From Gammaproteobacteria bacterium (GTDB taxonomy: Bacteria > Pseudomonadota > Gammaproteobacteria > JAJRRL01): a DNA stretch of 64,000 nucleotides. Within the stretch, counting starts at the first letter, position 1, and every line of letters begins with the position of its first letter. The stretch lies in contig JAJRRL010000006.1 of assembly GCA_024279495.1 (NCBI GenBank), positions 31,360 through 95,359 of the forward strand, in the 5' to 3' direction. A program made the translations under genes and the position numbers. Below the pieces are notes generated by a model. It had not been told where the DNA came from. It did no database searches and was given only the letters and a program-made list of their open reading frames with translations. Below are positions 39,338 through 47,047 of this stretch, piece after piece.

Positions 39338-40237
39338 ATGAAAGCTAGCAAAACCAAAACAATAGAAGATTGCATCCTTTATATACCTATACCTAAGGCC
39401 GAGAGAATTCCGGGTGAACTCCATGATACTCTCGCGCTCAGTCGAACACTTATCGGTCGCTATAATTGCCATAACATTGCAGACAACTACGAAGAATCGA
39501 GTGCCAGTAACAACCCAACTTATGCATTTTGGAGCTCCCAAGGCTCTGTTAGCCAGCCCTTTTTGAAATCACTCAACGGGCCTTTCAGCAAAGATTCAGA
39601 AAAGCTGCCATTTCTTTTAATTCAAAGCGAGGAAAGCCTCGAACTGTTAATAAAAAACAAAGCAGTGAAACAAAAAATAGAAAACGGCAGGCTTCCTGTG
39701 ATAGCTGTTGGCAGAGAGGTGGAAGACTACATAAGAGCTTATATCGAAAACGAGAATCTCAAAATAGAATATATAGTACCCGAAGCAGGTCAGGTTCCGG
39801 ATAAGAACGACATATTAAAAGCAATGATACGCTTAAGAGCAACTGAAATAAAACCCCTAGCAGCTAAAGACAAGAGCAATCTCCGCCCGTCTGATAATTG
39901 GCTTAAAGGGCAGCACTCAAAATTCCGAAACCTCTCCCTAATTGCTGCAACACTTCCTGCTTTATTTACCGGCTTAGCACTCGGCTATGGCATTCCTGAA
40001 GCCATGGCTGGAGCAGCTATGAGCGGTAAAGTCATTGCCTTTATTGTGGTTGCTTCCATTCTAGCCTGCCTACTATTCGCATTCCCTGTTCGCTATTCAA
40101 TCAAAACTGGTTGCCTGCTAGACTACGAAAAAAGAACCAAAAAATTAAATAATAGACCTGGAATCTATGCTTCCGTCCCCACAACAGAGGAAACAGCGAC
40201 GACACAACAACAACAACAACAACAACAACAACAGTAA
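39338..40237 (+). CDS. Hypothetical hairpin-tailed protein, paralogue B, polyglutamine end
   Basis: Tandem paralogue of the gene at 38353, 299 residues. ATG 39338 follows TAGGAG. It shares the N-terminal pattern (LYIPIPKAERIPGELHDTL beside FYMPIPNATLDKLRGTW), the SESLELL-type helix (QSEESLELLIKNKAVKQKI) and the near-identical membrane hairpin (YGIPEAMAGAAMSGKVIAFI). The membrane part is far better conserved than the rest. The last ten residues are all glutamine, from a CAA microsatellite at 40205-40234. A 100-bp AT-rich gap separates the genes; each probably has its own ribosome binding site on one transcript. Confidence 0.65.
   Translation: MKASKTKTIEDCILYIPIPKAERIPGELHDTLALSRTLIGRYNCHNIADNYEESSASNNPTYAFWSSQGSVSQPFLKSLNGPFSKDSEKLPFLLIQSEESLELLIKNKAVKQKIENGRLPVIAVGREVEDYIRAYIENENLKIEYIVPEAGQVPDKNDILKAMIRLRATEIKPLAAKDKSNLRPSDNWLKGQHSKFRNLSLIAATLPALFTGLALGYGIPEAMAGAAMSGKVIAFIVVASILACLLFAFPVRYSIKTGCLLDYEKRTKKLNNRPGIYASVPTTEETATTQQQQQQQQQQ
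40205..40234 (+). repeat. CAA microsatellite encoding terminal polyglutamine
   Basis: Nine CAA codons and one CAG immediately before the TAA stop of the gene at 39338. A trinucleotide repeat keeps the frame if it slips, so it would change tail length rather than switch the gene off. Confidence 0.9.
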
Positions 40238-40266
40238 GTCGAATCCGCCTAATGAGCACTTGCTTG

Positions 40267-40284
40267 CACTGTTGAAAAACAGTG
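40267..40284 (+). repeat. GAAA-tetraloop hairpin
   Basis: CACTGTT, GAAA, AACAGTG: a perfect 7-bp stem closed by a GNRA-type loop. The same design recurs twice at 40861-40899 with different stems, marking the edges of the repeat cluster that fills 40238-40976. Confidence 0.55.
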
Positions 40285-40364
40285 TCTTCCCCAGGAACGT
40301 GGTGACATAGAGCCTGCACCCAGCGAAGGCGGGTGGGGCCTAGGCTTGATCCGTTAAAAAACAT

Positions 40365-40697
40365 TGTCATCCCGTCAAACGAATAAATTAAAATGCCGAA
40401 CGAAGCGCAAAACGCTAGAGAGGCGCTACTCCGTAGAAGTGCTCGTGCTTGACACGAGTAGCACAGCCGAAAATAAAATAGCCCCAACCTTTTGCCATCC
40501 CCAGGAACTTTCGTGACGTCGGGGACCCAGGCTTGATCCCTTAAAAAACGCTGTCATCCCGGCAAACGAATAAATTAAAATGCCGAACGAAGCGCAAAGC
40601 GCTAGAGAGGCGCTACTCCGTAGAAGTGCTCGTGCTTGATACGAGTAGCACAGCCGAAAATAAAATAGCCCCAACCTTTTGTCATCCCCAGGAACTT
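40365..40697. repeat. Tandem copies (187-bp period) of the GTCATCC-family repeat
   Basis: Two direct copies start at 40365 and 40552. Each runs TGTCATCCCG, then AATGCCGAACGAAGCGCAAA, a GAGGCGCTACTCCG segment, the hairpin CTCGTG-CTTGA-CACGAG, CCGAAAATAAAATAGCCCCA and GTCATCCCCAGGAACTT. The first copy continues into GTGACGTCGGGGACCCAGG, the phrase shared with 55790-56114 and 59565-59663. Units are nearly identical, so the duplication is recent. Confidence 0.8.
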
Positions 40698-40734
40698 AGG
40701 TGGGGTAGCAGCTAATGAGCTTAGGCTGGATTTT

Positions 40735-40814
40735 GAAAGATCGCTAGTTGTTACTTCGTAACAACAGATCAAACCTAAGTCCCCGACGTCACTACATTGC
40801 CTTCGGATGACAAG
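40735..40814 (-). repeat. Inverted copy of the GTCATCC-family repeat
   Basis: On the minus strand this reads TTGTCATCCGAAGGCAAT, GTGACGTCGGGGACTTAGG, TTTGATCTGTTGTTACGAAG and GCGATCTTTC, the same order as the tandem copies at 55790-56114. It contains a self-complementary GTTGTTAC-TTC-GTAACAAC hairpin. Confidence 0.75.
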
Positions 40815-40860
40815 TGCCTGGGGATACGGATTATTTAATGCTTCCTCTCCCTGTTGCATG

Positions 40861-40899
40861 CACCGGCGAAAGCCGGTGTCACCCCGTTGAAAAACGGGG
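40861..40899 (+). repeat. Two consecutive GAAA-tetraloop hairpins
   Basis: CACCGGC-GAAA-GCCGGTG at 40861-40878 and CCCCGTT-GAAA-AACGGGG at 40882-40899, separated by three bases. Both stems are perfect 7-bp helices with different sequences but the same loop. They lie 77 bp beyond the 3' end of lapA. Confidence 0.6.
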
Positions 40900-40976
40900 C
40901 CCAGGGTAACAAACAGTTACACTTAACTTATTATCTTTCGCTAAAGGCAATCTGCAGGGTTAAGCTCACAGGAAGA

Positions 40977-41249
40977 TTAAAGCTCTGAACTCTCTGATGT
41001 TGAGCTTCTAAGCGTCTGGCAGTTTTTTTCTAGTTGGGCAGCCTTTCTAGCTGCTCGCCACCACGAACCACTCATGGCCAAAGCGCCAAACACCACACCT
41101 ACTGCTAGCATTAAGAGCAACAACCAAGGCAAGGGCGTAGTCCACTGACCAAAACCATAATTAACAGTAACCATGCTTGTATTCAACAGCACAAAGGTCA
41201 AGGTTAGTAAAAATAAAACCGTTTGTACCAGTAGTGAGATGTATCGCAT
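40977..41249 (-). CDS. lapA: Lipopolysaccharide assembly protein A domain (LapA/DUF1049)
   Basis: Small inner-membrane protein that, with LapB, controls the balance of lipopolysaccharide synthesis by regulating LpxC turnover. The 90 residues hold two membrane segments (LLVQTVLFLLTLTFVLLN and WLLLLMLAVGVVFGALAM) and a short cytoplasmic coiled coil. ATG at 41249. It follows rpsA, as in many gammaproteobacteria, but the usual ihfB between them is missing, and lapB, normally next, is replaced by the repeat cluster. Whether lapB has moved or is lost cannot be told here. Confidence 0.88.
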   Translation of the reverse strand: MRYISLLVQTVLFLLTLTFVLLNTSMVTVNYGFGQWTTPLPWLLLLMLAVGVVFGALAMSGSWWRAARKAAQLEKNCQTLRSSTSESSEL

Positions 41250-41271
41250 ATGTACTCCTTAAATGTAACAA

Positions 41272-41289
41272 TGCCGGCAAAAGCCGGCA
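41272..41289 (-). terminator. Hairpin between rpsA and lapA
   Basis: TGCCGGC, four bases, GCCGGCA: a perfect 7-bp GC-rich stem. On the minus strand it is followed by TTGTTACATTT, a weak T-tract, so it may act as an attenuator after rpsA rather than a full terminator. Confidence 0.5.
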
Positions 41290-41322
41290 CGTCTTTTGAA
41301 AAAAAGTAAAAGGACTACTCCC

Positions 41323-43011
41323 CTACTTCTCGTCTTTTTTCCCAGCAATTTGCTGTTTCAGCAAGTCACCCAAAGTGGAATCAGAAGACACATCACCCAC
41401 TGTATCGAAACGAGAATCACCTTGCTCTAGCAACGCTTTGTGAGACAAGAAAACTTGTCGACTCTTAGAATCAATATTAGTGACTTTCACTTCTAAAGCA
41501 TCTCCGGCTTTCAATACTTTACTCAGATCGGCCACGTGATCAAAGCTGTAATCAGCTACTCTCATGATACCAGTCAAATCATCGGCAATACGCAAGATCG
41601 CTTGCTTTTCTTCAACAGAAATCACTTCTGTATCGATTGGTAGTGCTCGATCGTAACTTTCCAAAAAGTGCTGTAGAGGATCAGAAGACAATTGCTTCAC
41701 ACCAAGAGAAATACGCTCACGCTCTGAATCAATAGCCAAGATAACAGCTTCAACTTCTTCACCTTTCTTATAATGGCGAACAGCTTGCTCGGCTTCTTCA
41801 GTCCAAGACAAATCAGTTAAGTGAACCAAACCATCGATACCGCCAGGCAGACCAATAAACACACCAAAGTCAGTGATAGAACGGACTTTACCGTTTACTT
41901 TATCACCCACAGCGTGCTGACCTGAGAACTCTTGCCATGGATTTACTTTTGTTTGCTTCACACCAAGAGAAATACGACGTCGGTCTTCATCAATTTCAAG
42001 AACCATCACATCAATTTCTTGACCCATCTTCACAATCTTACTTGGGTGAACGTTTCGGTTAGTCCAATCCATTTCAGACATGTGAACCAAACCTTCAACG
42101 CCTTCTTCAATTTGAACAAAGCAACCGTAATCCGTGATGTTAGTGACTTTACCAGTAAGCTTGGTGTTCGCAGGATAACGTTCTGCGATGTTCACCCATG
42201 GATCTTCACCCATTTGCTTCAGGCCAAGGGACACACGATTTTTCTCACGATCAAATTTCAAGATCTTCACTTGCATTTCATCGCCAACATTCAGAAGTTC
42301 ACTTGGATGCTTCACACGTTTCCAAGCCATATCAGTGATATGCAACAGACCATCAATGCCGCCCAAGTCCACAAAAGCACCATAATCAGTGATGTTTTTG
42401 ACGATACCCGCAACTTCTTGACCTTCCTGAAGCTCTTCTAGGCGAGCCATACGCTCTGCACTGTTTTCTGCTTCAAGAACAGCTCTTCGAGACACAACCA
42501 CGTTGTTTCGACGGTTATCCATTTTAATGATTTTGAATTCTAATTCTTTACCTGAGAGGTAACTTGGATCACGAACAGGTTTTACGTCAATCAAAGAACC
42601 AGGTAAGAAGGCTCTTAACGCGCCTAACTCAACAGTAAAGCCACCTTTAACACGGTCGACAATACCACCGTAAACTGTTTCATTGCTTTCAAATTTGGTC
42701 TCAAGATCAGCCCATGCGCGTGCACGTTTTGCTTTTTCGTGTGATAAGCGACTTTCACCAAAACCATTATCAGTGGCTTCAATAACCACTTCAATTTCGT
42801 CACCTACGGCAACTTCTTCGCCTATAAATTCGCCTTTAGGAATCCAGCCTTCTGATTTTAAGCCTGCGTTCGCAATCACGTAATCGTCGTTAATTTCAAC
42901 AACCACAGCGTTAATCAAGGTGCCTTGTCGCATCACTTGATGTTCACTGAATTCAGTGAACAAGGCTTCAAAGTTTGGTATATCGGATGATAAGGAAGTA
43001 TCTACGCTCAT
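41323..43011 (-). CDS. rpsA: 30S ribosomal protein S1
   Basis: mRNA-binding ribosomal protein needed to initiate translation on structured or weakly signalled messages. The 562 residues contain six S1 motifs; typical blocks are [38 protein letters not shown] and [20 protein letters not shown]. The first two motifs are more divergent, as usual, and bind the ribosome. ATG 43011 follows AGAGG and gives the usual N-terminus; a frame-extending start at 43047 is rejected. It lies downstream of cmk, 85 bp apart, the conserved cmk-rpsA order. Confidence 0.97.
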   Translation of the reverse strand: MSVDTSLSSDIPNFEALFTEFSEHQVMRQGTLINAVVVEINDDYVIANAGLKSEGWIPKGEFIGEEVAVGDEIEVVIEATDNGFGESRLSHEKAKRARAWADLETKFESNETVYGGIVDRVKGGFTVELGALRAFLPGSLIDVKPVRDPSYLSGKELEFKIIKMDNRRNNVVVSRRAVLEAENSAERMARLEELQEGQEVAGIVKNITDYGAFVDLGGIDGLLHITDMAWKRVKHPSELLNVGDEMQVKILKFDREKNRVSLGLKQMGEDPWVNIAERYPANTKLTGKVTNITDYGCFVQIEEGVEGLVHMSEMDWTNRNVHPSKIVKMGQEIDVMVLEIDEDRRRISLGVKQTKVNPWQEFSGQHAVGDKVNGKVRSITDFGVFIGLPGGIDGLVHLTDLSWTEEAEQAVRHYKKGEEVEAVILAIDSERERISLGVKQLSSDPLQHFLESYDRALPIDTEVISVEEKQAILRIADDLTGIMRVADYSFDHVADLSKVLKAGDALEVKVTNIDSKSRQVFLSHKALLEQGDSRFDTVGDVSSDSTLGDLLKQQIAGKKDEK

Positions 43012-43096
43012 GTGTCCTCTCGCTGCATGAAAAGGCAATGCCTTCATGCTAGGTTGACCGAGTTCTCTCGGGTGTGTGTGTATGACTCAAACTTAA

Positions 43097-43795
43097 CTAG
43101 CTAGAGTCGGCTAAATTTGGAAAGACTCTCAACGCATGTAGCCATGCCTCTGAGAGTACCGTAGGTATTGGTTTTCCTGCGGTATCCAGCAAAACGGCGT
43201 CTTCAGCGGGCTTCAGAGGAGAGATATCTCGCTCTCTATCGCGCTGATCACGTGCTTGAATATCTTCCAAAACAGCGCGAAGACTACCATGTTCGCCCCG
43301 TTCTTGCAACTGATTATAGCGTCTCTGAGCGCGCTCTTCCGCACTGGCGGAGAGGAAAAACTTTAAAGGCGCATCCGGGAAAACAACCGTACCCATATCT
43401 CGACCATCTGCAACCAAGCCCGGCACCTGCCTAGACTCTCTCTGCATAGCAAACACAGCACGCCTCACTACTGGCAACGCAGCCACAAAGGAAGCTGCTT
43501 TACTGCATTCTTCTGAACGAATAGCATCGCCCAAAGAGTTGCCATCACAATACGCATACGTGGCAATCCCGCCCGGCTCAGCCCTAGAACCCACCTCAAA
43601 AGAAACGGCCTCAATCATGACCCCAAGCTTCTCTGGGTCATCAACAGGGACATCATGATGCAAGGCCGCCCAAGCGATGGTACGGTAAATAGCGCCACTA
43701 TCCAGCCAATGCCAATTCAAACGCATGGCCAAAGCCTGACTTAAGGTACCCTTACCAGTGCCACTGGTACCATCGATAGTGATGACTGGAATCAT
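43097..43795 (-). CDS. cmk: Cytidylate kinase
   Basis: Phosphorylates CMP and dCMP with ATP. The 232 residues start with the P-loop IDGTSGTGKGT. They carry the substrate blocks LDSGAIYRTIAW, VVFPDAPLKFFLSASAEERA and the arginine-rich lid ARDQRDRERDISPLKPAEDA, all standard for bacterial Cmk. ATG at 43795. It precedes rpsA on the same strand, as in E. coli and Pseudomonas, and is divergent from the purine permease at 43959 across 163 bp. A TATAAT at 43894-43899 in that gap may serve the permease. Confidence 0.96.
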   Translation of the reverse strand: MIPVITIDGTSGTGKGTLSQALAMRLNWHWLDSGAIYRTIAWAALHHDVPVDDPEKLGVMIEAVSFEVGSRAEPGGIATYAYCDGNSLGDAIRSEECSKAASFVAALPVVRRAVFAMQRESRQVPGLVADGRDMGTVVFPDAPLKFFLSASAEERAQRRYNQLQERGEHGSLRAVLEDIQARDQRDRERDISPLKPAEDAVLLDTAGKPIPTVLSEAWLHALRVFPNLADSS

Positions 43796-43958
43796 ACGGC
43801 TACTCTCCTAAAAATAGTGAACCCACAAACAAGCAGGCGCCCATTTTCGCAAGTAAGTGAGCCTCTTGCAAACAAAAATACCAGGCATACCCTTATAATG
43901 TGACTCGAAAAAGCCTCTGTGCTAGAATTGGGGGGTTTTCCAGTCAGGGCAGACACCT

Positions 43959-45224
43959 ATGATTCAACATACCCACTCGGGCAAACCCTCCCCTTGGCGA
44001 GAGCTACTCGCTGGGGTCAGTCTCTTTTTGAGCTGTTTGTACGTCACCATTCTAATCCCGCATCTGTTCTCCATCATGAACGTCCCCTTCTATTACACCT
44101 ACACTGCCACCTGCATTGCTTTATGCGTTGGCACACTGCTTGGGGGGCTTATCAGCAAGACTCCTTTTGCGATTGGTCCAGGCGTTGCTATTGCTTCTTA
44201 CATGATTCATGCCATGCAGGATCACCACCTCTCACCCACTCAGATCTTCCTAGCCGCTCTACTGGCAAGTCTTATCGTTGTGCCACTCATGGCTTCAAAA
44301 AAACTCTGCTCCCACTTACTCAACGATATTCCAGCCTCCTTGGTCGCCGCTCTTGTTGCCGGCATTGGACTATTAATCATGACTGTAGGCATCCAACACG
44401 CAGAAATCGAATGGACAAGCCTAAGCACTACCGTCTTAGATTGGGCGCCTCTCTGGATAGGCTTACTCGTCACCGCGCTTTTAGATTACAACCGTATCCC
44501 AGGCGCCATCATTCTAGGCATTATCAGCACTACCGCCTTACTCAGTTGGCATCACGCAATCCATATCGATCATATTTTTTCAATGCAACCACCCTCTCTC
44601 TACTTGCCTGCTTTTAATTGGAATGCAACTACCTGGAGCAGCGAACTTGTCCCTGTTGTGTTTTCTTTAGTCATTGTCACCTTATTCGATTGCTTTGGCA
44701 CGCTCCTTGGCATGAATCGACTGATGGCAGAATACAAAGCCCCACCCTCACTTAAGTCAACACAAAATTCGCTACTAGCCAATGCCCTAGGTTGCTTGCT
44801 TGGTAGCTCGCTAGGAACAGCCAACACAAGTATCTATATCGAAAGCGCTGCAGGCATTCGCAGTGGAGGCCGAACAGGTCTGACAGCTATCATCACCGCA
44901 GCCTTATTTGGAGCAACTTTATTTTTTGCACCTATCGTTAAGCAAATCCCACTTGCTGCCACCTCACCTGCTCTTATTTACGTTGGCTTATGCATGCTGG
45001 CACAATTAAAAAATGTCAATCGCCGTCACTGGGGAAGCGTGCTTTCTGCTTTAGCAGTGCTTATTATCATCCCTCTTCGCATGTCGATTGCTGATGGCCT
45101 TGGTGTGGGTTTTATTCTCTACACGCTGTTGAGTTTCCACGAAAAAATACCCTCTTCTAAAAAAAGAACCTTGCTGATAATTAGCTTCATCTTCGTTTTA
45201 TATTTCTTGTTTGAACTTTACTAA
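43959..45224 (+). CDS. NCS2-family purine (guanine/hypoxanthine) permease
   Basis: Proton-coupled nucleobase importer of the AzgA-like branch of the NCS2 family. The 421 residues form about 12 membrane segments, with the family's half-helix motifs: TPFAIGPGVAIASYMIHA early and LFDCFGTLLGMNRLM later, followed by SSLGTANTSIYIESAAGIRS and GGRTGLTAI, which are close to AzgA/GhxP. Members import adenine, guanine or hypoxanthine. ATG 43959; a longer reading in another frame over 43919-44617 is a shadow. The gap to cytochrome b561 is 10 bp, so the two may be cotranscribed. Confidence 0.88.
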   Translation: MIQHTHSGKPSPWRELLAGVSLFLSCLYVTILIPHLFSIMNVPFYYTYTATCIALCVGTLLGGLISKTPFAIGPGVAIASYMIHAMQDHHLSPTQIFLAALLASLIVVPLMASKKLCSHLLNDIPASLVAALVAGIGLLIMTVGIQHAEIEWTSLSTTVLDWAPLWIGLLVTALLDYNRIPGAIILGIISTTALLSWHHAIHIDHIFSMQPPSLYLPAFNWNATTWSSELVPVVFSLVIVTLFDCFGTLLGMNRLMAEYKAPPSLKSTQNSLLANALGCLLGSSLGTANTSIYIESAAGIRSGGRTGLTAIITAALFGATLFFAPIVKQIPLAATSPALIYVGLCMLAQLKNVNRRHWGSVLSALAVLIIIPLRMSIADGLGVGFILYTLLSFHEKIPSSKKRTLLIISFIFVLYFLFELY

Positions 45225-45234
45225 AGGAATAACC

Positions 45235-45762
45235 ATGACACCCAAAACCTATAGCCCTGTAGCAAAAGCACTTCACTGGAGCAGCTCCTTACTTATCATC
45301 ACACTGCTTACTTTAGGATTTATCGCTACCAATATCGGCAAAAGCCCCGTGGTTCATTCTTTATTTTGGTGGCATAAATCTTTAGGCTTGCTCTTGCTAG
45401 TCATTATGATTACTCGCATTATCTATCGCCTCACGCACCCTTACCCTGCCTTACTTCCTGCGCCAAAATGGCAACTGAAAGCTGCATCTCTCACTCACTT
45501 GGCATTATATACATTGGTTGTCACTACAATCATCGCAGGCTTGAGTATGAGTTCTTTCTCTGAGCATCAAACAAGCTTTTTTGGCTTGTTCAACGTAAGA
45601 CTACCTTTCCCTCTTCATAAAAGTTGGGCGCATTTAAGTGGAACTTTTCACTACGTGATTGCTTGGACATTAGTTGTATTAATTGCTTCACACATCCTCG
45701 CTGCCTTGTACCATCATTTTATTATGAAAGACGATACGCTTCGTCGAATGACGCCGAAATAG
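45235..45762 (+). CDS. Cytochrome b561
   Basis: Small di-haem inner-membrane cytochrome that passes electrons between quinones and an acceptor. The 175 residues have four helices with histidines at the expected ends: KALHWSSSLLIITLL, FWWHKSLGLLLLV, SWAHLSGTFHYVIAW and IASHILAALYHHFIM. ATG 45235 follows AAAGGAA; the frame's TTG at 45211 lies within the permease. The last 59 bp of the gene occur again at 46588-46646, beyond a toxin-antitoxin pair, so the 3' end has been duplicated or regenerated. Confidence 0.9.
   Translation: MTPKTYSPVAKALHWSSSLLIITLLTLGFIATNIGKSPVVHSLFWWHKSLGLLLLVIMITRIIYRLTHPYPALLPAPKWQLKAASLTHLALYTLVVTTIIAGLSMSSFSEHQTSFFGLFNVRLPFPLHKSWAHLSGTFHYVIAWTLVVLIASHILAALYHHFIMKDDTLRRMTPK
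45703..45761 (+). repeat. 59-bp direct repeat, copy 1 (end of cytochrome b561 gene)
   Basis: From GCCTTGTACCATC to GCCGAAATA. It matches 46588-46646 at 58 of 59 positions (C versus T at the tenth base). The copies flank the toxin-antitoxin genes with a period of 885 bp, like attachment-site duplications left when a cassette integrates at the 3' end of a gene and restores it. Confidence 0.9.
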
Positions 45763-45793
45763 CGTACCTTCGGACAATGCCATCCGCGCTTAT

Positions 45794-45838
45794 CTACCCA
45801 TACCGCCTAGAGAAACCGCCCATAAAGCTGGCTAAAAA
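45794..45838 (-). pseudogene. Diverged copy of the serC 3' end
   Basis: On the minus strand this encodes FLASFMGGFSRRYG and a stop, matching the SerC C-terminus ALADFMRDFSKRHG and its stop at 47048. It shows that a second, diverged cytochrome b561-serC junction once lay here, so material from a related genome or an old duplication was joined in. Confidence 0.65.
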
Positions 45839-45907
45839 ACCCATAATCACGATTGACATCCTGCCTTCTTTGTCGTACCCTTAAGAGGAGTACCTCCTGA
45901 GGAATGC

Positions 45908-46189
45908 ATGATGCACACCAACGTTAAAATAAGAAAAAAAGTTTTAAAACAGGTGTCTGCTATGCCTCCCATGATAGGTCGAAAGCTGGCTTTTTGGATT
46001 GATGAAGTCTCTCACAAAGGCTTACAATCTACTCGGAAAGTGCCCGGTTTTAATGACGAAGCCCTCAAAGGCGATCGTCAAGGACAGCGCTCAATTAGGC
46101 TAAACAAAGCCTATCGAGCCATTTACATTATCACCAAAGGGGAGCCCACTATTATTGAGATCATCGAAGTGAGCAAACACAAATACTAA
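45908..46189 (+). CDS. RelE/ParE-superfamily toxin (HigB-like)
   Basis: Probable ribosome-dependent mRNA interferase or related growth inhibitor of a type II toxin-antitoxin pair. The 93-residue protein is basic, and its C-terminal half is typical of the fold: QRSIRLNKAYRAIYIITKGE and TIIEIIEVSKHKY, where the arginine, tyrosine and final HKY are the usual active-site positions. A TGAGG ribosome binding site precedes ATG 45908 (a second ATG is adjacent). The antitoxin gene follows after a 35-bp gap, so the order is toxin first, as in higBA. The cassette is enclosed by 59-bp direct repeats. Confidence 0.85.
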   Translation: MMHTNVKIRKKVLKQVSAMPPMIGRKLAFWIDEVSHKGLQSTRKVPGFNDEALKGDRQGQRSIRLNKAYRAIYIITKGEPTIIEIIEVSKHKY

Positions 46190-46224
46190 TTTTGTTCTTC
46201 AAACAACAGATAGGAGGCAAGAAG

Positions 46225-46548
46225 ATGCCCAAAACCAGCAAAACCTCTCAAAAAAGCATTGCTGAATTAGAGCAAATCACAGGCCGAAAACTAACAATAG
46301 GTTTATTCCTACTGACCATTCGTGAATGCGAAGAAATCAGCCAAAAAGATTTTGCTGAAAAACTAGGGATTAGCAGGCAATATCTTTGTGACATTGAGCA
46401 CGATCGTAGAAGCATTAGCCTAGAAAAAGCAGCCATTTTTTCGAAAAAAACAGGCTACTCTGAAGACCAAATGCTTAGACTGGCGCTACAAGATTTGCTT
46501 GACAAAGCTGGTTTATCTTACGACGTTGAGATCAAAAGGGCTGCTTAA
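46225..46548 (+). CDS. XRE-family antitoxin (HigA-like)
   Basis: Cognate antitoxin and autorepressor. In 107 residues the helix-turn-helix is clear: SQKDFAEKLGISRQYLCDIE, followed by HDRRSISLEKAAIFSKKTGY. The N-terminal segment (KSIAELEQITGRKLTIGLFL) probably contacts the toxin. ATG 46225 follows AGGAGG at good spacing; the longer reading from 46192 begins with TTTTT-rich sequence and is rejected. Together with the toxin it could bind its own promoter near 45850-45900. Confidence 0.87.
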   Translation: MPKTSKTSQKSIAELEQITGRKLTIGLFLLTIRECEEISQKDFAEKLGISRQYLCDIEHDRRSISLEKAAIFSKKTGYSEDQMLRLALQDLLDKAGLSYDVEIKRAA

Positions 46549-46587
46549 TTTAGACTCTTTCACGATTGCGCTAGTTACCTCTGAGCG

Positions 46588-46646
46588 GCCTTGTATCATC
46601 ATTTTATTATGAAAGACGATACGCTTCGTCGAATGACGCCGAAATA
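46588..46646 (+). repeat. 59-bp direct repeat, copy 2
   Basis: A second copy of the cytochrome b561 3' end, including the codons for the last 19 residues. It has no upstream gene: only the gene end is present, 39 bp after the antitoxin stop. See copy 1 at 45703. Confidence 0.9.
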
Positions 46647-46656
46647 AGACATTTGC

Positions 46657-46998
46657 TTATTTAGCTAAAGGTACTTCACTACAGTCTGACAAGCTATCAG
46701 GTGGAGCAGCCTCACCACTTTTATCTAAAAAGTAATGCCATGGTTTTACACGGTATTGATTTAAATCATAAATGACAGCCTGATGATTATCGTGGGCGAC
46801 CCAAACATCTAGGCTTGCCTGATCAGAAAACTGAAAAACAATGCATCTACACGTACTGTCATTGAGATCTTTAGAAGCTTCAAGACACACATAGCCTACC
46901 TGCTTTGATACACGATCTTTGACATAAGGAAACCATTGCTTATCAAAATACTGAAGACCTTCTTCATTAAGGTAATGGCGGACAAAAATCTGTATCAT
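46657..46998 (-). CDS. Antibiotic-biosynthesis-monooxygenase-like (ABM fold) protein
   Basis: A 113-residue protein with the likely ferredoxin-like dimeric barrel of the ABM family: N-terminal strand MIQIFVRHYLNEEGLQYF, later CIVFQFSDQASLDVWVAHDN with the aspartate-aromatic-histidine pattern, then a C-terminal PWHYFLD. Members are small monooxygenases or haem- and quinone-linked oxidoreductases; the substrate is unknown. ATG 46998 is chosen over TTG 47019. It follows serC on the same strand by 49 bp. It separates the second copy of the cytochrome b561 end from the serC end, whereas the older junction at 45761-45794 lacks it. Confidence 0.65.
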   Translation of the reverse strand: MIQIFVRHYLNEEGLQYFDKQWFPYVKDRVSKQVGYVCLEASKDLNDSTCRCIVFQFSDQASLDVWVAHDNHQAVIYDLNQYRVKPWHYFLDKSGEAAPPDSLSDCSEVPLAK

Positions 46999-47047
46999 CT
47001 TCAACTCGCTTCGATCCAAGTCTCATTAAAATGGCATGGGTAACTAT

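Noticed and set aside
40205..40234. CAA repeat as an on/off phase-variation switch
   Set aside because: Trinucleotide slippage keeps the frame and the repeat is at the last codons, so on/off switching is not expected.
43919..44617. 232-codon frame overlapping the purine permease
   Set aside because: Overlaps the permease in another frame; His/Arg-rich translation typical of a shadow.
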